DNA of 64,000 nt from Stappia albiluteola. Lineage in GTDB: Bacteria; Pseudomonadota; Alphaproteobacteria; Rhizobiales; Stappiaceae. The translations under genes and the position numbers were made by a program. The DNA lies in contig NZ_JACFXV010000063.1 in NCBI RefSeq assembly GCF_014050225.1, positions 151,635-215,634 of the forward strand. The letters run 5' to 3'. The notes under the pieces were generated by a model. The model was not told the DNA's origin, did no database searches, and was given only the letters and a program-made list of their open reading frames with translations. Shown here one piece after another: positions 40,212-48,816 of this stretch. How positions within the stretch are numbered: position 1 is the stretch's first letter; each line of letters begins with the position of its first letter.

Positions 40212-40440
40212 TCGCGTTTCCCCCTTATGCAGAAGCCTCTACCGTCCGGCCACATTCTCGCGGCAGCCGTCCCTATAACCCCGCCTGCTTCCTTCCGAAG
40301 CCCGATCCGGCCTCCGTCTTCATGGCGGGGGAGGATGCCCCCCGCCATGATCTTTCTCAAAAGATGGCCGTCTATTCCTGAAGCATCATCCTGTTCGAAA
40401 AGTCTGCAACTTTCCGACGTGACGCTCAAGGCATTGATAT

Positions 40441-40490
40441 TAGAGCGATTTCTTATCGATCAGACGGATGCCCGATCGGAAAGCACTCTA
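40441..40490. repeat. Imperfect inverted repeat overlapping the phaA stop codon
   Basis: On the plus strand TAGAGCGATTTCTTATCG (40441-40458) and, in reverse complement, TAGAGTGCTTTCCGATCG (40490-40473) match at 14 of 18 bases and form a long stem-loop. The phaA stop TAG (40490-40488) is the first triplet of one arm. The sequence resembles short palindromic intergenic repeats scattered through rhizobial genomes, from memory; only one copy occurs in this window. Confidence 0.55.
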
Positions 40491-41669
40491 GCGCTCGACA
40501 CACAGAGCGATGCCCATGCCGCCGCCGATGCACAGTGTGGCAAGGCCTTTCTTGGCGTCCCGGCGGTTCATCTCGTGCAGCAGCGTAACGAGAACGCGTG
40601 CACCCGAAGCGCCGATCGGATGGCCAATGGCGATCGCGCCACCATTGACGTTCACGATATCCGGGTTCCAGCCCATGTCGTTGTTGACCGCGCAGGCCTG
40701 GGCGGCGAAAGCCTCGTTCGCCTCCACGAGGTCGAGGTCGTCGACCTTCCAGCCGGCCTTCTGCAGCGCCTTGCGGGAGGACGGAATCGGGCCGGTGCCC
40801 ATGACCGACGGATCGACGCCGGCCGTCGCCCAGGACGCGATGCGGGCAATCGGTGTCAGGCCGCGCCTGGCCGCTTCGGCGGCCGTCATCAGCACGAGAG
40901 CGGCCGCGCCGTCATTGATGCCGGACGCATTGCCGGCGGTTACCGAGCCGTCCTTGCTGAAAGCGGGGCGGAGCTTAGTCATGTTGTCGAGCGTCGCGCC
41001 GTGGCGGATATACTCGTCGTCCTCGACGATCCGCTCGCCCTTGCGCTCCTTGATCGTGATCGGCGTGATCTCGTCCTTGAAGCGGCCGGCCTTCTGGGCA
41101 GCTTCCGCCTTCTGCTGCGAGGCGACGGCGAATTCGTCCTGTTTCTCGCGCGAGATCTGCCATTTCTGGGCGACGTTCTCGGCGGTCTGTCCCATGTGGT
41201 AGCCGTTGAAGGCGTCCCACAGCCCGTCCTTGATCATGGTGTCGATCATGGAATAGTCGCCCATCTTGTGCCCGGCGCGCAGATGAGCGCAGTGCGGTGC
41301 AAGCGACATGTTCTCCTGACCGCCGGCCACGATGATCGAAGCGTCGCCATTGGCGATCTGCTGCATGCCGACGGCAACGGTGCGAAGGCCCGAGCCGCAG
41401 ACCTGGTTGAGGACCCAGGCGGTGGAGCCTTCCGAGAGGCCGGCGGCGATCGCCGCCTGGCGTGCAGGATTCTGGCCCTGGCCGGCGGTGAGCACCTGGC
41501 CGAAAATCAGTTCGTCGACATCGGCCGCGTCGACCTTGGCCCGCTCCAGGGCGGATCTGATGACGGCGGCACCAAGCTGATGCGCCGGAGTGTTGGCGAA
41601 GGATCCGTTGAAGGACCCGACCGGTGTGCGTGTGGCGCTGACAATCACCACGTCAGTGGATGCGCTCAT
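40488..41669 (-). CDS. phaA: Acetyl-CoA C-acetyltransferase (beta-ketothiolase)
   Basis: PhaA condenses two acetyl-CoA to acetoacetyl-CoA, the first step of polyhydroxybutyrate synthesis, and works in reverse in ketone breakdown. The 393-residue length is exact. The acylation Cys91 sits in NQVCGSGLRTV, the general-base His in AIGHPIGASGARVL and the second Cys in LCIGGGMGIAL. The start is the ATG at 41669. phaR, the storage regulator, is divergent upstream, as in other rhizobia. Confidence 0.97.
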   Translation of the reverse strand: MSASTDVVIVSATRTPVGSFNGSFANTPAHQLGAAVIRSALERAKVDAADVDELIFGQVLTAGQGQNPARQAAIAAGLSEGSTAWVLNQVCGSGLRTVAVGMQQIANGDASIIVAGGQENMSLAPHCAHLRAGHKMGDYSMIDTMIKDGLWDAFNGYHMGQTAENVAQKWQISREKQDEFAVASQQKAEAAQKAGRFKDEITPITIKERKGERIVEDDEYIRHGATLDNMTKLRPAFSKDGSVTAGNASGINDGAAALVLMTAAEAARRGLTPIARIASWATAGVDPSVMGTGPIPSSRKALQKAGWKVDDLDLVEANEAFAAQACAVNNDMGWNPDIVNVNGGAIAIGHPIGASGARVLVTLLHEMNRRDAKKGLATLCIGGGMGIALCVER

Positions 41670-41869
41670 GAAAAACCTCCGCGATACTGCCCTCCCGGCA
41701 CGGCATGCGCCCGTCCCCTTCTTGTTCGTATGCTGTTTGCGACCGAACGCATGCGATAACAGCGACTAGAGACCGTCGACCCGCCATAGTCAACCGGGTG
41801 CAAGGCTTTCTGGACCGGGAAGGCGCCTTGCGCCATCCGTCATTGGTCGAGGCGAAAAACAGCGACCGG

Positions 41870-41898
41870 TTGCGCGAAAGGGCGGCGGAAAGGATATA
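41870..41898 (+). promoter_or_regulatory. Candidate phaR promoter
   Basis: TTGCGC (41870-41875) and GATATA (41893-41898) are 17 bases apart, close to a rhizobial sigma-70 pattern. It would give a leader of about 130 bases. Motif match only. Confidence 0.3.
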
Positions 41899-41916
41899 AG
41901 TGCAAAAACTGTGGTG

Positions 41917-41940
41917 CGATAAGGCAATGATGGCTTATCG
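41917..41940. promoter_or_regulatory. CGATAAG/CTTATCG inverted repeat in the phaR leader
   Basis: CGATAAG (41917-41923) and CTTATCG (41934-41940) are perfect reverse complements with a ten-base spacer. It lies just after the candidate phaR promoter, a natural place for autoregulation, but PhaR site sequences are not established well enough here to assign it. Confidence 0.35.
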
Positions 41941-42037
41941 TGCCCGTGGAGGATTGATCCCCCGCCGGTCCGGCCGCCGGGGGATGCTCGGGTGCGCGGT
42001 GCCCGATGCGGAACACAAGGGATGGATCCGGACGCAC

Positions 42038-42619
42038 ATGGCGAAGACGAGAGAGCCGACAGTCATCAAGAAATACGCCAACCGGCGTCTCTACAACACC
42101 GGCACCAGCACCTATGTCACGCTGGAAGACCTGGCCGTGATGGTGAAGAACGAAGAGGACTTCGTCGTCTTTGACGCCAAGTCCGGCGAGGACATTACCC
42201 GTTCGGTCCTCACGCAGATCATATTCGAGCAGGAAAGCAAGGGGCAGAACCTGCTGCCCATCGCGTTCCTGCGCCAACTGATCCGCTTTTACGGCGACAG
42301 CCTGCAGAACCTTGTGCCGAGCTATCTTGAGTTCTCGATGTCGTCATTGACGCGCGAACAGGACAAACTGCGCGAGAAGCTCTCGCAGACCTTCGGCGCG
42401 ACCGCCTTCGACGCCATGGAAGAGCAGGTGAAGCGCAACTCGGAAATGTTCGAGCGCGCCATGCGCATGTTCCTGCCCTTCGGCGCAGGTGCCCAGGAGG
42501 GTGACAAGCCGGCGCAGGCGGCAAAGAGCGAGGCGGGCGCCGACGATCTCAGCGACCTGAAGAAGCAACTCGCCGACATGCAGAAGAAGCTCGATGCGCT
42601 CGCCGGCGACAAGAGCTGA
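42038..42619 (+). CDS. phaR: Polyhydroxyalkanoate synthesis repressor PhaR
   Basis: PhaR (AniA in rhizobia) senses the polymer and represses phasin and other genes, and controls carbon flow to storage or exopolysaccharide. The 193-residue product starts with the DNA-binding module TVIKKYANRRLYNTGTSTYVTLEDLA, followed by DAKSGEDITRSVLTQIIFEQE and an FYGDSLQNLVPSYLE region typical of the family, then a charged coiled-coil tail. The ATG at 42038 fits homologues. It is divergent from phaA and ends with a strong terminator. Confidence 0.95.
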   Translation: MAKTREPTVIKKYANRRLYNTGTSTYVTLEDLAVMVKNEEDFVVFDAKSGEDITRSVLTQIIFEQESKGQNLLPIAFLRQLIRFYGDSLQNLVPSYLEFSMSSLTREQDKLREKLSQTFGATAFDAMEEQVKRNSEMFERAMRMFLPFGAGAQEGDKPAQAAKSEAGADDLSDLKKQLADMQKKLDALAGDKS

Positions 42620-42650
42620 CCGGCGAGGAAAACGCTTGCGGAAAATAAGG

Positions 42651-42688
42651 AGCCCGCGCCTGCAATTGTCAGGCGCGGGCTCTTGTTT
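42651..42688 (+). terminator. Intrinsic terminator of phaR
   Basis: AGCCCGCGCCTG (42651-42662) pairs with CAGGCGCGGGCT (42670-42681) across a seven-base loop and is followed by CTTGTTT. It lies 32 bases after the phaR stop. Confidence 0.88.
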
Positions 42689-42707
42689 CGGTGGCCTGCT
42701 GCCTGCC

Positions 42708-43142
42708 TCAGCCGCAATCTGCCGTCTTGCCGATCGCAGCGATGCCGGCAACGGCAGCGGCCTCGTCATTGTCGGACGTGTCGCCGGTGATGCCGACGGC
42801 GCCGATGATCTCGCCGCCCTCGCCGTCACGGATCAGCACGCCGCCGGGCACCGGGATGATGCCGCCGCCGGCCGCTCCGTTGAGCGCCTGGACGAAATGC
42901 GGCCGCGTTTCCGCATTGGCGTTGAGCCAGCGCGAGCCGGCGCCGACCGCGAGTGCGCCATAGGCCTTGCCACTGGCAATCTGCGGACGCAGGATGGACG
43001 AGCCGTCCTGCCGCTTCAGCGCCACGAGGTGGCCGCCGGCGTCGAGCACGGCAACGGTAAGCGGCTTCAGGCCAATTTCCGCCCCTTTGGCCAGGGCCGC
43101 GTCAATGATTTTTTCCGCCATGGAAAGACTGAGTTTGCTCAC
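42708..43142 (-). CDS. GlcG/HbpS family heme-binding-like protein (DUF336)
   Basis: This 144-residue protein belongs to the GlcG/HbpS (DUF336) family. Key stretches are TVAVLDAGGHLVALKRQDGS, then GVLIRDGEGGEIIGAVGITGDTSDNDEAAAVAGIAA, the glycine-rich block that closes the fold. HbpS binds heme and stress-related ligands in Streptomyces; most proteobacterial members are of unknown role. No signal peptide is visible. The start is a GTG at 43142. It is divergent from the gamma-glutamyltransferase gene, 132 bases apart. Confidence 0.88.
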   Translation of the reverse strand: MSKLSLSMAEKIIDAALAKGAEIGLKPLTVAVLDAGGHLVALKRQDGSSILRPQIASGKAYGALAVGAGSRWLNANAETRPHFVQALNGAAGGGIIPVPGGVLIRDGEGGEIIGAVGITGDTSDNDEAAAVAGIAAIGKTADCG

Positions 43143-43274
43143 CGTCGATAGTCTCCGTAGGGTTTGCCGCTAAGATGCGATTCCCCGTACCAGCTTAACG
43201 CTTCCACGAACACCGCGTTATTTTGCAAAACAGTCGTTCCCGGCCGGAACGAACAACAAGGAATGAGGTCGGTA

Positions 43275-44867
43275 ATGCGCGATTTCCAGGCCCCGGGCCG
43301 CTCCGTAGTGCTTGCGCCGAACGCGATGGCGGCGACATCCCATCCGCTGTCTACCGCTGCGGCGCTGGAAGTGCTCCAGTCCGGCGGCAATGCGATGGAT
43401 GCGGCCGTCGCCGCCGTTGCCGTGCAGTGTGTCGTCGAACCGCAGATGACGGGTATCGGCGGCGACTGCTTTGCCATCGTTGCGGAGCCGGATGGCAAGC
43501 TGCATGGCCTGAATGGCTCCGGCCGCGCGCCGATGGCGGCGACGGCGCAGAAGCTTCTGGATCTGGGCGAGCGGGCGGTGGAGCCGACCTCGCCGCACGC
43601 CGTCACAGTGCCCGGCGCGGTTCGCGCCTGGGAAACGCTGCTCGCGCGCCACGGTACCCGCGGTCTGGGCGACGTGATGAAACGCGCGATCGCCTATGCC
43701 CGAGACGGCTATGCGGTCGCGCCGCGCGTTGCGCATGACTGGTCGAAAAACGTCGCCAAGCTCTCCGCCGACGCCGGCGCTGCCGCCGCCTATCTCGTCA
43801 ACGGAAAGGCGCCGGCGACCGGCGACGTGATGCGTCATCCGGCCCTTGCGGATACGCTGCAGGCGATCGCCGAGAACGGCTCGAAGGCGTTCTACGAGGG
43901 GCCGGTGGCTCGGGATATCGTGGATACCCTGCAGGCGAAGGGCGGACTGATGACGCTCGACGACATGGCGGCGATGCAGGTCGACGACATGGTGCCGGTG
44001 ACGAAGCCCTATCGCGGGCTGACGGTCGCCGAACTGCCGCCGAACGGTCAGGGCTTCATTGCACTCGTCATGCTGGGAATCCTGGAACGCTTCGATCTCG
44101 CCAGCCTCGATCCGAACGGCACCGAGCGTTTCCATCTGGAGCTGGAGGCCGGCCGGATCGCCTACTCGCTGCGCGACCTCTTCCTTGCCGATCCTGCACA
44201 TATGCCGGTCTCAGTGGAGGAGTGCCTGTCGGACGCCCATCTCGACAAGCTTGCCTCGAAGATCGACCGGACACGGCGGATCGACAACCTGCCGCCGAGC
44301 ACCCTGGGGCCGGGCTCGGACACCGTCTATCTGACGGTGATCGACCAGAGCGGCCTGGCAGTTTCGCTGATCAACTCCGTCTACAAGGACTTCGGTTCCG
44401 GCATCTGCGCTCCGAAGAGCGGTGTGCTGCTGCAGAACCGCGGCGCCTGTTTCCGGCTGCAGCCGGGCCACCCGAATTGCATCGACGGAGGCAAGCGGCC
44501 CCTGCATACGATCATCCCGGCCATGGTGCTGAAGGATGGTCTGCCGCATCTCTCCTTCGGCGTGATGGGTGGCGGCTATCAGCCCTGCGGCCATGCGCAT
44601 GTGCTCACCAATATCGTCGATTTCGGCATGGACGTGCAGGAGGCGATCGACGCGCCGCGCATGTTCTTCGACGAGACGAGCTATGTGCTGCATGCCGAAG
44701 GAACGGTGCCGGAGGCGACCGTGGCGGGGCTTCGGTCCCTAGGTCATGACGTGGAACGCGTACCCGGCGCCATCGGCGGCGCGCAGGCGATCATGATCGA
44801 CCGGGAGCGCAAGCTGCTTTTGGGCGGTTCGGACCCCAGAAAGGACGGCATGGCGGCGGGTTACTGA
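43275..44867 (+). CDS. Gamma-glutamyltransferase-like Ntn hydrolase
   Basis: The 530-residue precursor has the family architecture: a large subunit with STAAALEVLQSGGNAMDAAVAA and MTGIGGDCFAIV, and a C-terminal small subunit. Self-cleavage would expose Thr350 in SDTVYLTVIDQSGLAVSLINSV. In classical enzymes this reads TTH; here it is TVY, so substrate choice may differ (for example cephalosporin acylase or a glutamyl-peptide hydrolase). GAVGGGYQP-like GVMGGGYQPCGH and SDPRKDG near the end are conserved. No signal peptide is present, unlike periplasmic E. coli Ggt. The ATG at 43275 has GAGGT upstream; an ATG at 43263 is possible. Confidence 0.87.
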   Translation: MRDFQAPGRSVVLAPNAMAATSHPLSTAAALEVLQSGGNAMDAAVAAVAVQCVVEPQMTGIGGDCFAIVAEPDGKLHGLNGSGRAPMAATAQKLLDLGERAVEPTSPHAVTVPGAVRAWETLLARHGTRGLGDVMKRAIAYARDGYAVAPRVAHDWSKNVAKLSADAGAAAAYLVNGKAPATGDVMRHPALADTLQAIAENGSKAFYEGPVARDIVDTLQAKGGLMTLDDMAAMQVDDMVPVTKPYRGLTVAELPPNGQGFIALVMLGILERFDLASLDPNGTERFHLELEAGRIAYSLRDLFLADPAHMPVSVEECLSDAHLDKLASKIDRTRRIDNLPPSTLGPGSDTVYLTVIDQSGLAVSLINSVYKDFGSGICAPKSGVLLQNRGACFRLQPGHPNCIDGGKRPLHTIIPAMVLKDGLPHLSFGVMGGGYQPCGHAHVLTNIVDFGMDVQEAIDAPRMFFDETSYVLHAEGTVPEATVAGLRSLGHDVERVPGAIGGAQAIMIDRERKLLLGGSDPRKDGMAAGY

Positions 44868-44895
44868 CCCGCCGCTCGGCCCCGGATTCCCAGCT

Positions 44896-45267
44896 TTACA
44901 AAGAGACGGCGAGCACCCGGCCTGGCCGGGGCAGCCGGTGGCTCGCCTCGGCGCGGGCATAGGCCTCCACGGCATGGCCGGGTTCGCGGCGGCGACGCGC
45001 TCGCAGGTGCTGCGCGTTGTCGCGCGCGGCGATCAGGTGGGCGAGGAATACCGTGTTATAGCGGTAGCGGGTGAACGTCTGCGGCCGCTCCTGAAAAGGC
45101 GTCTGCTCGCGTTTCTCCTCGGCGTCGTCACGGATCGCGGGCAGTTTCTGCTGCACTGCCTGCTTGTTTGCGGATGAATGGCGGGCACTGCTTTGCTGAT
45201 CGGCCTGCACACGGTCGCGGCGGACGACCTGCTCCGTATTGGTGCTGCGAATCGCTTCAATGCGCAT
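44896..45267 (-). CDS. Small basic protein of unknown function
   Basis: I do not assign a function to this 123-residue protein. It begins MRIEAIRSTNTEQVVRRDRV, has a polar Gln/Glu/Arg-rich middle and a better-defined C-terminal part FTRYRYNTVFLAHLIAARDNAQHLRARRR that looks conserved in Rhizobiaceae from memory. It has no signal peptide or membrane segment. The gene stands alone, converging with the gamma-glutamyltransferase gene (28 bases apart). The start is the ATG at 45267. Coding status is supported by consistent third-base GC but not by a known family. Confidence 0.65.
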   Translation of the reverse strand: MRIEAIRSTNTEQVVRRDRVQADQQSSARHSSANKQAVQQKLPAIRDDAEEKREQTPFQERPQTFTRYRYNTVFLAHLIAARDNAQHLRARRRREPGHAVEAYARAEASHRLPRPGRVLAVSL

Positions 45268-45467
45268 TCAAGCCTCCCGAGTGTCCCGTTTCGAGACATC
45301 TTCCCTGGTTCTTGAAGCTTGATCCGCAAGCGCTGTGCCAGTTTTAAGAGATTGTTAACTTTTGACATGACGCAGGCAAGCGCCCGATGCGCGTAGCGAC
45401 GCGCCAGGTCTGGAGTTTCCTCGGTTTCAACAAGTATTGATCGGTTGGTCGCGGGGTAGCCGCTGTC

Positions 45468-45896
45468 TCAGTGGTGCAGGTCTGAGTTGCCGAAGGCGAC
45501 GTCGCGCCTGGAGCCGGTGATGGTGATGCTGAAGCCGGCAATCACGTCGATGAGCGCAATGACGGTCAGAATGAAGAACACCGAGTGGGCGGCCTCGGGG
45601 ATTGCCAGGAACTCGACGAGATAGGCAATCAGCACCAAGGTCGAGAGGATATGATCGACGAGGGAGGCCGTGCCGATGCGCGTGGCTTTCAGGATCTCGA
45701 TGAACAGGAAGATCAGGCCGGCAACGATCATCAGGTCGCCGATCAGCAGCGTGAAGCCGGCACCCGATACGAGACTGATGCTTATGACCGGCATTGCCCA
45801 CGGGTCGCCCGCGGAAGAGCCGAGAAAGCCGAAGGCGGCGAGATTGAAGGCCGCGAAAGGCAGGAGCGTAAGGGGCAGGGCGGCAAGGATCGGCAT
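45468..45896 (-). CDS. Four-helix inner-membrane protein of unknown function
   Basis: This 142-residue protein is almost entirely hydrophobic, with four helices: ILAALPLTLLPFAAFNLAAFGF, GAGFTLLIGDLMIVAGLIFLF, LVDHILSTLVLIAYLVEFLA and SVFFILTVIALIDVIAGFSI. It ends with a short polar tail rich in Asp and His (NSDLHH). No known motif is recognised. The ATG at 45896 begins just before the first helix; a longer frame adds 21 polar residues with no ribosome site. It lies downstream of rpmF on the same strand but behind that gene's terminator. Confidence 0.75.
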   Translation of the reverse strand: MPILAALPLTLLPFAAFNLAAFGFLGSSAGDPWAMPVISISLVSGAGFTLLIGDLMIVAGLIFLFIEILKATRIGTASLVDHILSTLVLIAYLVEFLAIPEAAHSVFFILTVIALIDVIAGFSITITGSRRDVAFGNSDLHH

Positions 45897-45977
45897 CCGC
45901 GTCAGTCTCCCGATGGTGAACTTTGCGCAGGCTAGCTGATTCCGGCGACAAATTGCCAAGGCTGCACCGCGGAATCG

Positions 45978-46005
45978 AAAAGGCCGGCGCTGTGGCCGGC
46001 CTTTT
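45978..46005. terminator. Terminator downstream of rpmF
   Basis: AAAAGGCCGG (45978-45987) and CCGGCCTTTT (45996-46005) form a strong stem, extended by one C-G pair, with T-tracts on both strands. It lies 89 bases after the rpmF stop on the minus strand. Confidence 0.8.
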
Positions 46006-46093
46006 CAGAAAGCTTTTGCGGAAACTACCGATTGCTGAAATGCGCAACGGAAATCCGCAAAGGGCCTAGGGTGCGGACCCTAGGATTTCGCGC

Positions 46094-46279
46094 TTACGCG
46101 TCGTCCTTGGGAGCAAGGATCTGACGGCCCCGATACATGCCGGTCTTCAGGTCGATATGATGCGGGCGACGCAGTTCGCCCGAATCCTTGTCCTCGACGT
46201 AAGTCGGCTGCTTCAGGGCGTCCGCGGAGCGACGAAAACCGCGCTTCATGCGCGAGGTTTTTCTCTTTGGAACGGCCAT
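46094..46279 (-). CDS. rpmF: 50S ribosomal protein L32
   Basis: The 61-residue protein begins [20 protein letters not shown], the standard L32 start, and has no cysteine pairs, so it is the zinc-independent form usual in rhizobia. It is followed by a terminator and preceded on the same strand, 167 bases upstream, by the end of mtgA. The start codon at 46279 has a GAGAACAG purine-rich site just upstream. Separation of rpmF from the usual fab operon is normal in Rhizobiales. Confidence 0.97.
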   Translation of the reverse strand: MAVPKRKTSRMKRGFRRSADALKQPTYVEDKDSGELRRPHHIDLKTGMYRGRQILAPKDDA

Positions 46280-46445
46280 TGTTCTGTTCTCCGTCGTGCA
46301 ACGTCCCGCACTCCCAGGGCCGGGTCAGCCCGGGTGTTGGTCCGCGCCGTATGCAGGAATGGCGGGCGTTATACAGAACATGAAGGCTCTTTGCCATCCC
46401 CTTTTCGCGAAATTCTTGAGCCGGACCGTTAAAACGGGAATGGGT

Positions 46446-47258
46446 TCAATTCTTGTCGCCGAAGATGCAATCGACGTGACCGTCAAGCGCCCGCGCGCGG
46501 GAAAAGTTGATCCGGGCGAGCCGCCTGTGCCCGGCGGATGGCCTGGCCGGATTGCGCGTCAGCGGGCTTGGCAGCGCGGTGGCCAGAAGCGAGGCCTGCG
46601 ACGCGGTCAGCTCCTTCGCGGATTTGCCGAACCAGGCCTGCGCTGCCGCCTCCGCGCCGAAGATGCCTTCGCCCCACTCCGCGACATTGAGATAGAGTTC
46701 GATGATCCGCCGCTTCGGCAGCGTGGCGTCGATGACGAGCGCCAGCGGGATTTCGAGTCCCTTGCGAACATAGCTACGGCCGTTCCACAGGAAGAGGTTC
46801 TTGGCAAGCTGCATGGTCAGTGTCGAGGCGCCACGCGGTGCGTCTCCATCGCCCAGCGCTTCGATCTGGGTGCTGAGCGCGTCCCAGTCCACGCCGGCAT
46901 GCTCGCAGAAGCGCCCGTCCTCCGAAGCGACCACGGAGCGGATGAGGTGGGGCGAGATGTTTTCCAGCGGTTCCCAGTCCCGTTCGACCCAAAGGCCGGT
47001 CACGTATCGGCCAAGCATCAGCATGCTGACCGGGGGCACCACGGCATAAAGGATCGTCAGCAGCACGGGCAGACAGAGGATTGCCGCGGCGACGAGCAGG
47101 ACCAGCCGGCGCGAGGGCCTTCTCGGCGAAAGCCGTGAAAGCCATGCCATACGCTTCGCGGCATCTGCCTTGGCGGCCGACGTGGTCTTCTTTCCTGCCA
47201 ATCCCTTATTCCAGCTTTCCTGCGCGGGAGCTCGACGGCGCACCTGCGGAGCCGCCAT
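46446..47258 (-). CDS. mtgA: Monofunctional biosynthetic peptidoglycan transglycosylase
   Basis: MtgA polymerises lipid II into glycan strands. The 270-residue protein has a basic N-terminus, one membrane anchor (about residues 52-74) and a GT51 domain with SEDGRFCEHAG (catalytic Glu113), GASTLTMQLAKNLFL, and IIELYLNVAEWGEGIFG. No transpeptidase domain follows. The ATG at 47258 is chosen over a longer frame because it gives the usual short basic lead. rpmF lies downstream on the same strand. Confidence 0.94.
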   Translation of the reverse strand: MAAPQVRRRAPAQESWNKGLAGKKTTSAAKADAAKRMAWLSRLSPRRPSRRLVLLVAAAILCLPVLLTILYAVVPPVSMLMLGRYVTGLWVERDWEPLENISPHLIRSVVASEDGRFCEHAGVDWDALSTQIEALGDGDAPRGASTLTMQLAKNLFLWNGRSYVRKGLEIPLALVIDATLPKRRIIELYLNVAEWGEGIFGAEAAAQAWFGKSAKELTASQASLLATALPSPLTRNPARPSAGHRRLARINFSRARALDGHVDCIFGDKN

Positions 47259-47328
47259 GCCTGTCCGCCACCGCCTATCACAGAATAGGGCAGACTCACT
47301 ATACCGCGTGAAAGATACCCGCCTGGCC

Positions 47329-48606
47329 CTAGCTCGCCGAGCGCGATCCGGCCGTGATCGACCTCGGGCCTGCCCTTTGCGCGGCCGCCGGAAGCGCTTC
47401 GCTGGAAGGCAGGTCGCCGACATAACTTTGCCGAACGATCGGCACGTCGTCACGCTCGCGCGAGAGGATGAGCTGGAAGACCATGTGCGTATCGTTCAGG
47501 AAGCTCAATTCGGCGCCGATCAGATACGCTTCCCACATACGGCAGAATCGCTCGTCGTAAAGCATGCGGATGTGGTCGCGGTTGGCCTGGAAACGCTGCC
47601 GCCAGTGGCGCAGCGTGTAATAGTAATGGAGGCGCATCACCTCCACATCGTTGACCCAGACGTCCTGCCGCTCGAGCGCGGCAAAGGTCTCCGACAAAGC
47701 CGGCACATACCCGCCGGGGAAGATGTATTTGCGGATGAAAGGGCTTGTGGTGCCGGGAGGCGAACTGCGGCCGATTGAATGAATGACCGCGTGACCGCCC
47801 GGGCGAAGCACCTCCCGGACTTTCGCGAAATAGGCATCAAGGTGGCCGATGCCGACATGTTCCATCATGCCGACCGAGACGACCCGGTCGAACTGGCCCG
47901 AGAATTCCCGGTAATCCTTGAGGACGAAATCCACCCGATCCTCCAGGCCGGCATCGCGCACGCGCGTTTCGGCAATTGCAACCTGTTCCGGCGAGACGTT
48001 GAGCGACGTCACCCGGGCGCCCGCTTTCGCCATCTCGATGGCAAGCGATCCCCAGCCGCCGCCGATCTCAAGCACGCTCGTGCCCGGCTCGATCGACAGC
48101 TTGTCGACGAGGCGGGCCAGCTTCAGCGCCTGAGCGTCTTCCAGCCTGTCATCGGGCGATGTGAAATAGGCGCAGGAATAATTGAGCCCGTCATCCAGGA
48201 ACAGCCGGTAGAATTCGGTCTTGAGGTCATAGTGATGTCTGGCCTGCCTCTTGGCCCGCTCTACGTCGTTCTTCTGCTGATATCTTCGCAAGGCGTGCCA
48301 GACGCTCTGCAGCGCGCGCTGCCAGGGATGGCGGTAGAAGCCGTCGCGATTGAGCGAATGCAGATAGAGGAGGTCGTAAAGGGTGGAACCGTCCTGAAGC
48401 TCGATTTCGCCGTCCATATAGGCTTCGAGGGCATAAAGCTCGGGGTTCAGGAAGATCTTGTAGGGGAGGAGGTGGTCTGCGAAACGCATTGTCACCGTCG
48501 GTCCGCTATCACCGGGGCCGAACTGGTAACGTTTCCCATCGGCGTCGACCACCTTGAGACAGCCGTGCCTGACGAAGGAACGAAGGAGGTTTGCCAACAA
48601 GCGCAT
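47329..48606 (-). CDS. Cyclopropane-fatty-acyl-phospholipid synthase family protein
   Basis: This 425-residue SAM-dependent enzyme adds a methylene bridge to unsaturated fatty acyl chains of membrane phospholipids. The SAM site is VLEIGGGWGSLAIEMAKAGA; YDLKTEFYRLFLDDGLNYSCAYF, VSVGMMEHVG and FIRKYIFPGGYVP are the usual Cfa motifs. The last 40 residues are low in complexity. The ATG at 48606 gives a typical short N-terminus (MRLLANLLRSFVRHG); a much longer frame upstream is antisense to ispA. Rhizobia often carry several cfa paralogues. It is divergent from ispA, with 210 bases between. Confidence 0.9.
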   Translation of the reverse strand: MRLLANLLRSFVRHGCLKVVDADGKRYQFGPGDSGPTVTMRFADHLLPYKIFLNPELYALEAYMDGEIELQDGSTLYDLLYLHSLNRDGFYRHPWQRALQSVWHALRRYQQKNDVERAKRQARHHYDLKTEFYRLFLDDGLNYSCAYFTSPDDRLEDAQALKLARLVDKLSIEPGTSVLEIGGGWGSLAIEMAKAGARVTSLNVSPEQVAIAETRVRDAGLEDRVDFVLKDYREFSGQFDRVVSVGMMEHVGIGHLDAYFAKVREVLRPGGHAVIHSIGRSSPPGTTSPFIRKYIFPGGYVPALSETFAALERQDVWVNDVEVMRLHYYYTLRHWRQRFQANRDHIRMLYDERFCRMWEAYLIGAELSFLNDTHMVFQLILSRERDDVPIVRQSYVGDLPSSEALPAAAQRAGPRSITAGSRSAS

Positions 48607-48816
48607 GGTACTCGCCCTCTTGTCCTCTCCCGTTACGATAGTTGCGAAGCGGGGAAAAAAGCAACTCGCCGATTTCAGGATGTTGTTCGACGTCTCTTTT
48701 CGGGAGTCTTCTTCCTTTTCTCTTGATGCCTGATCTGGGCAGTTGACCTTTGGGTGCATTCGCGACAGTGAAGCGCGAGACACCCGTCCAGCCTTGCACA
48801 ACAATCGGATCAAGCC

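Larger units (their letters stand above)
41670..42037. other. Intergenic region between phaA and phaR
   Basis: These 368 bases separate divergent phaA and phaR. They contain a candidate phaR promoter and a small inverted repeat, listed separately. A GTG at 41900 would add 46 residues to PhaR but the added part looks non-coding. Nothing else is recognised. Confidence 0.6.

Noticed and set aside
42708-44867. A divergent two-gene detoxification unit of the GlcG/HbpS-type protein and the gamma-glutamyltransferase
   Set aside because: Divergence with 132 bases between starts is the only evidence. No shared motif or known pathway connects them.
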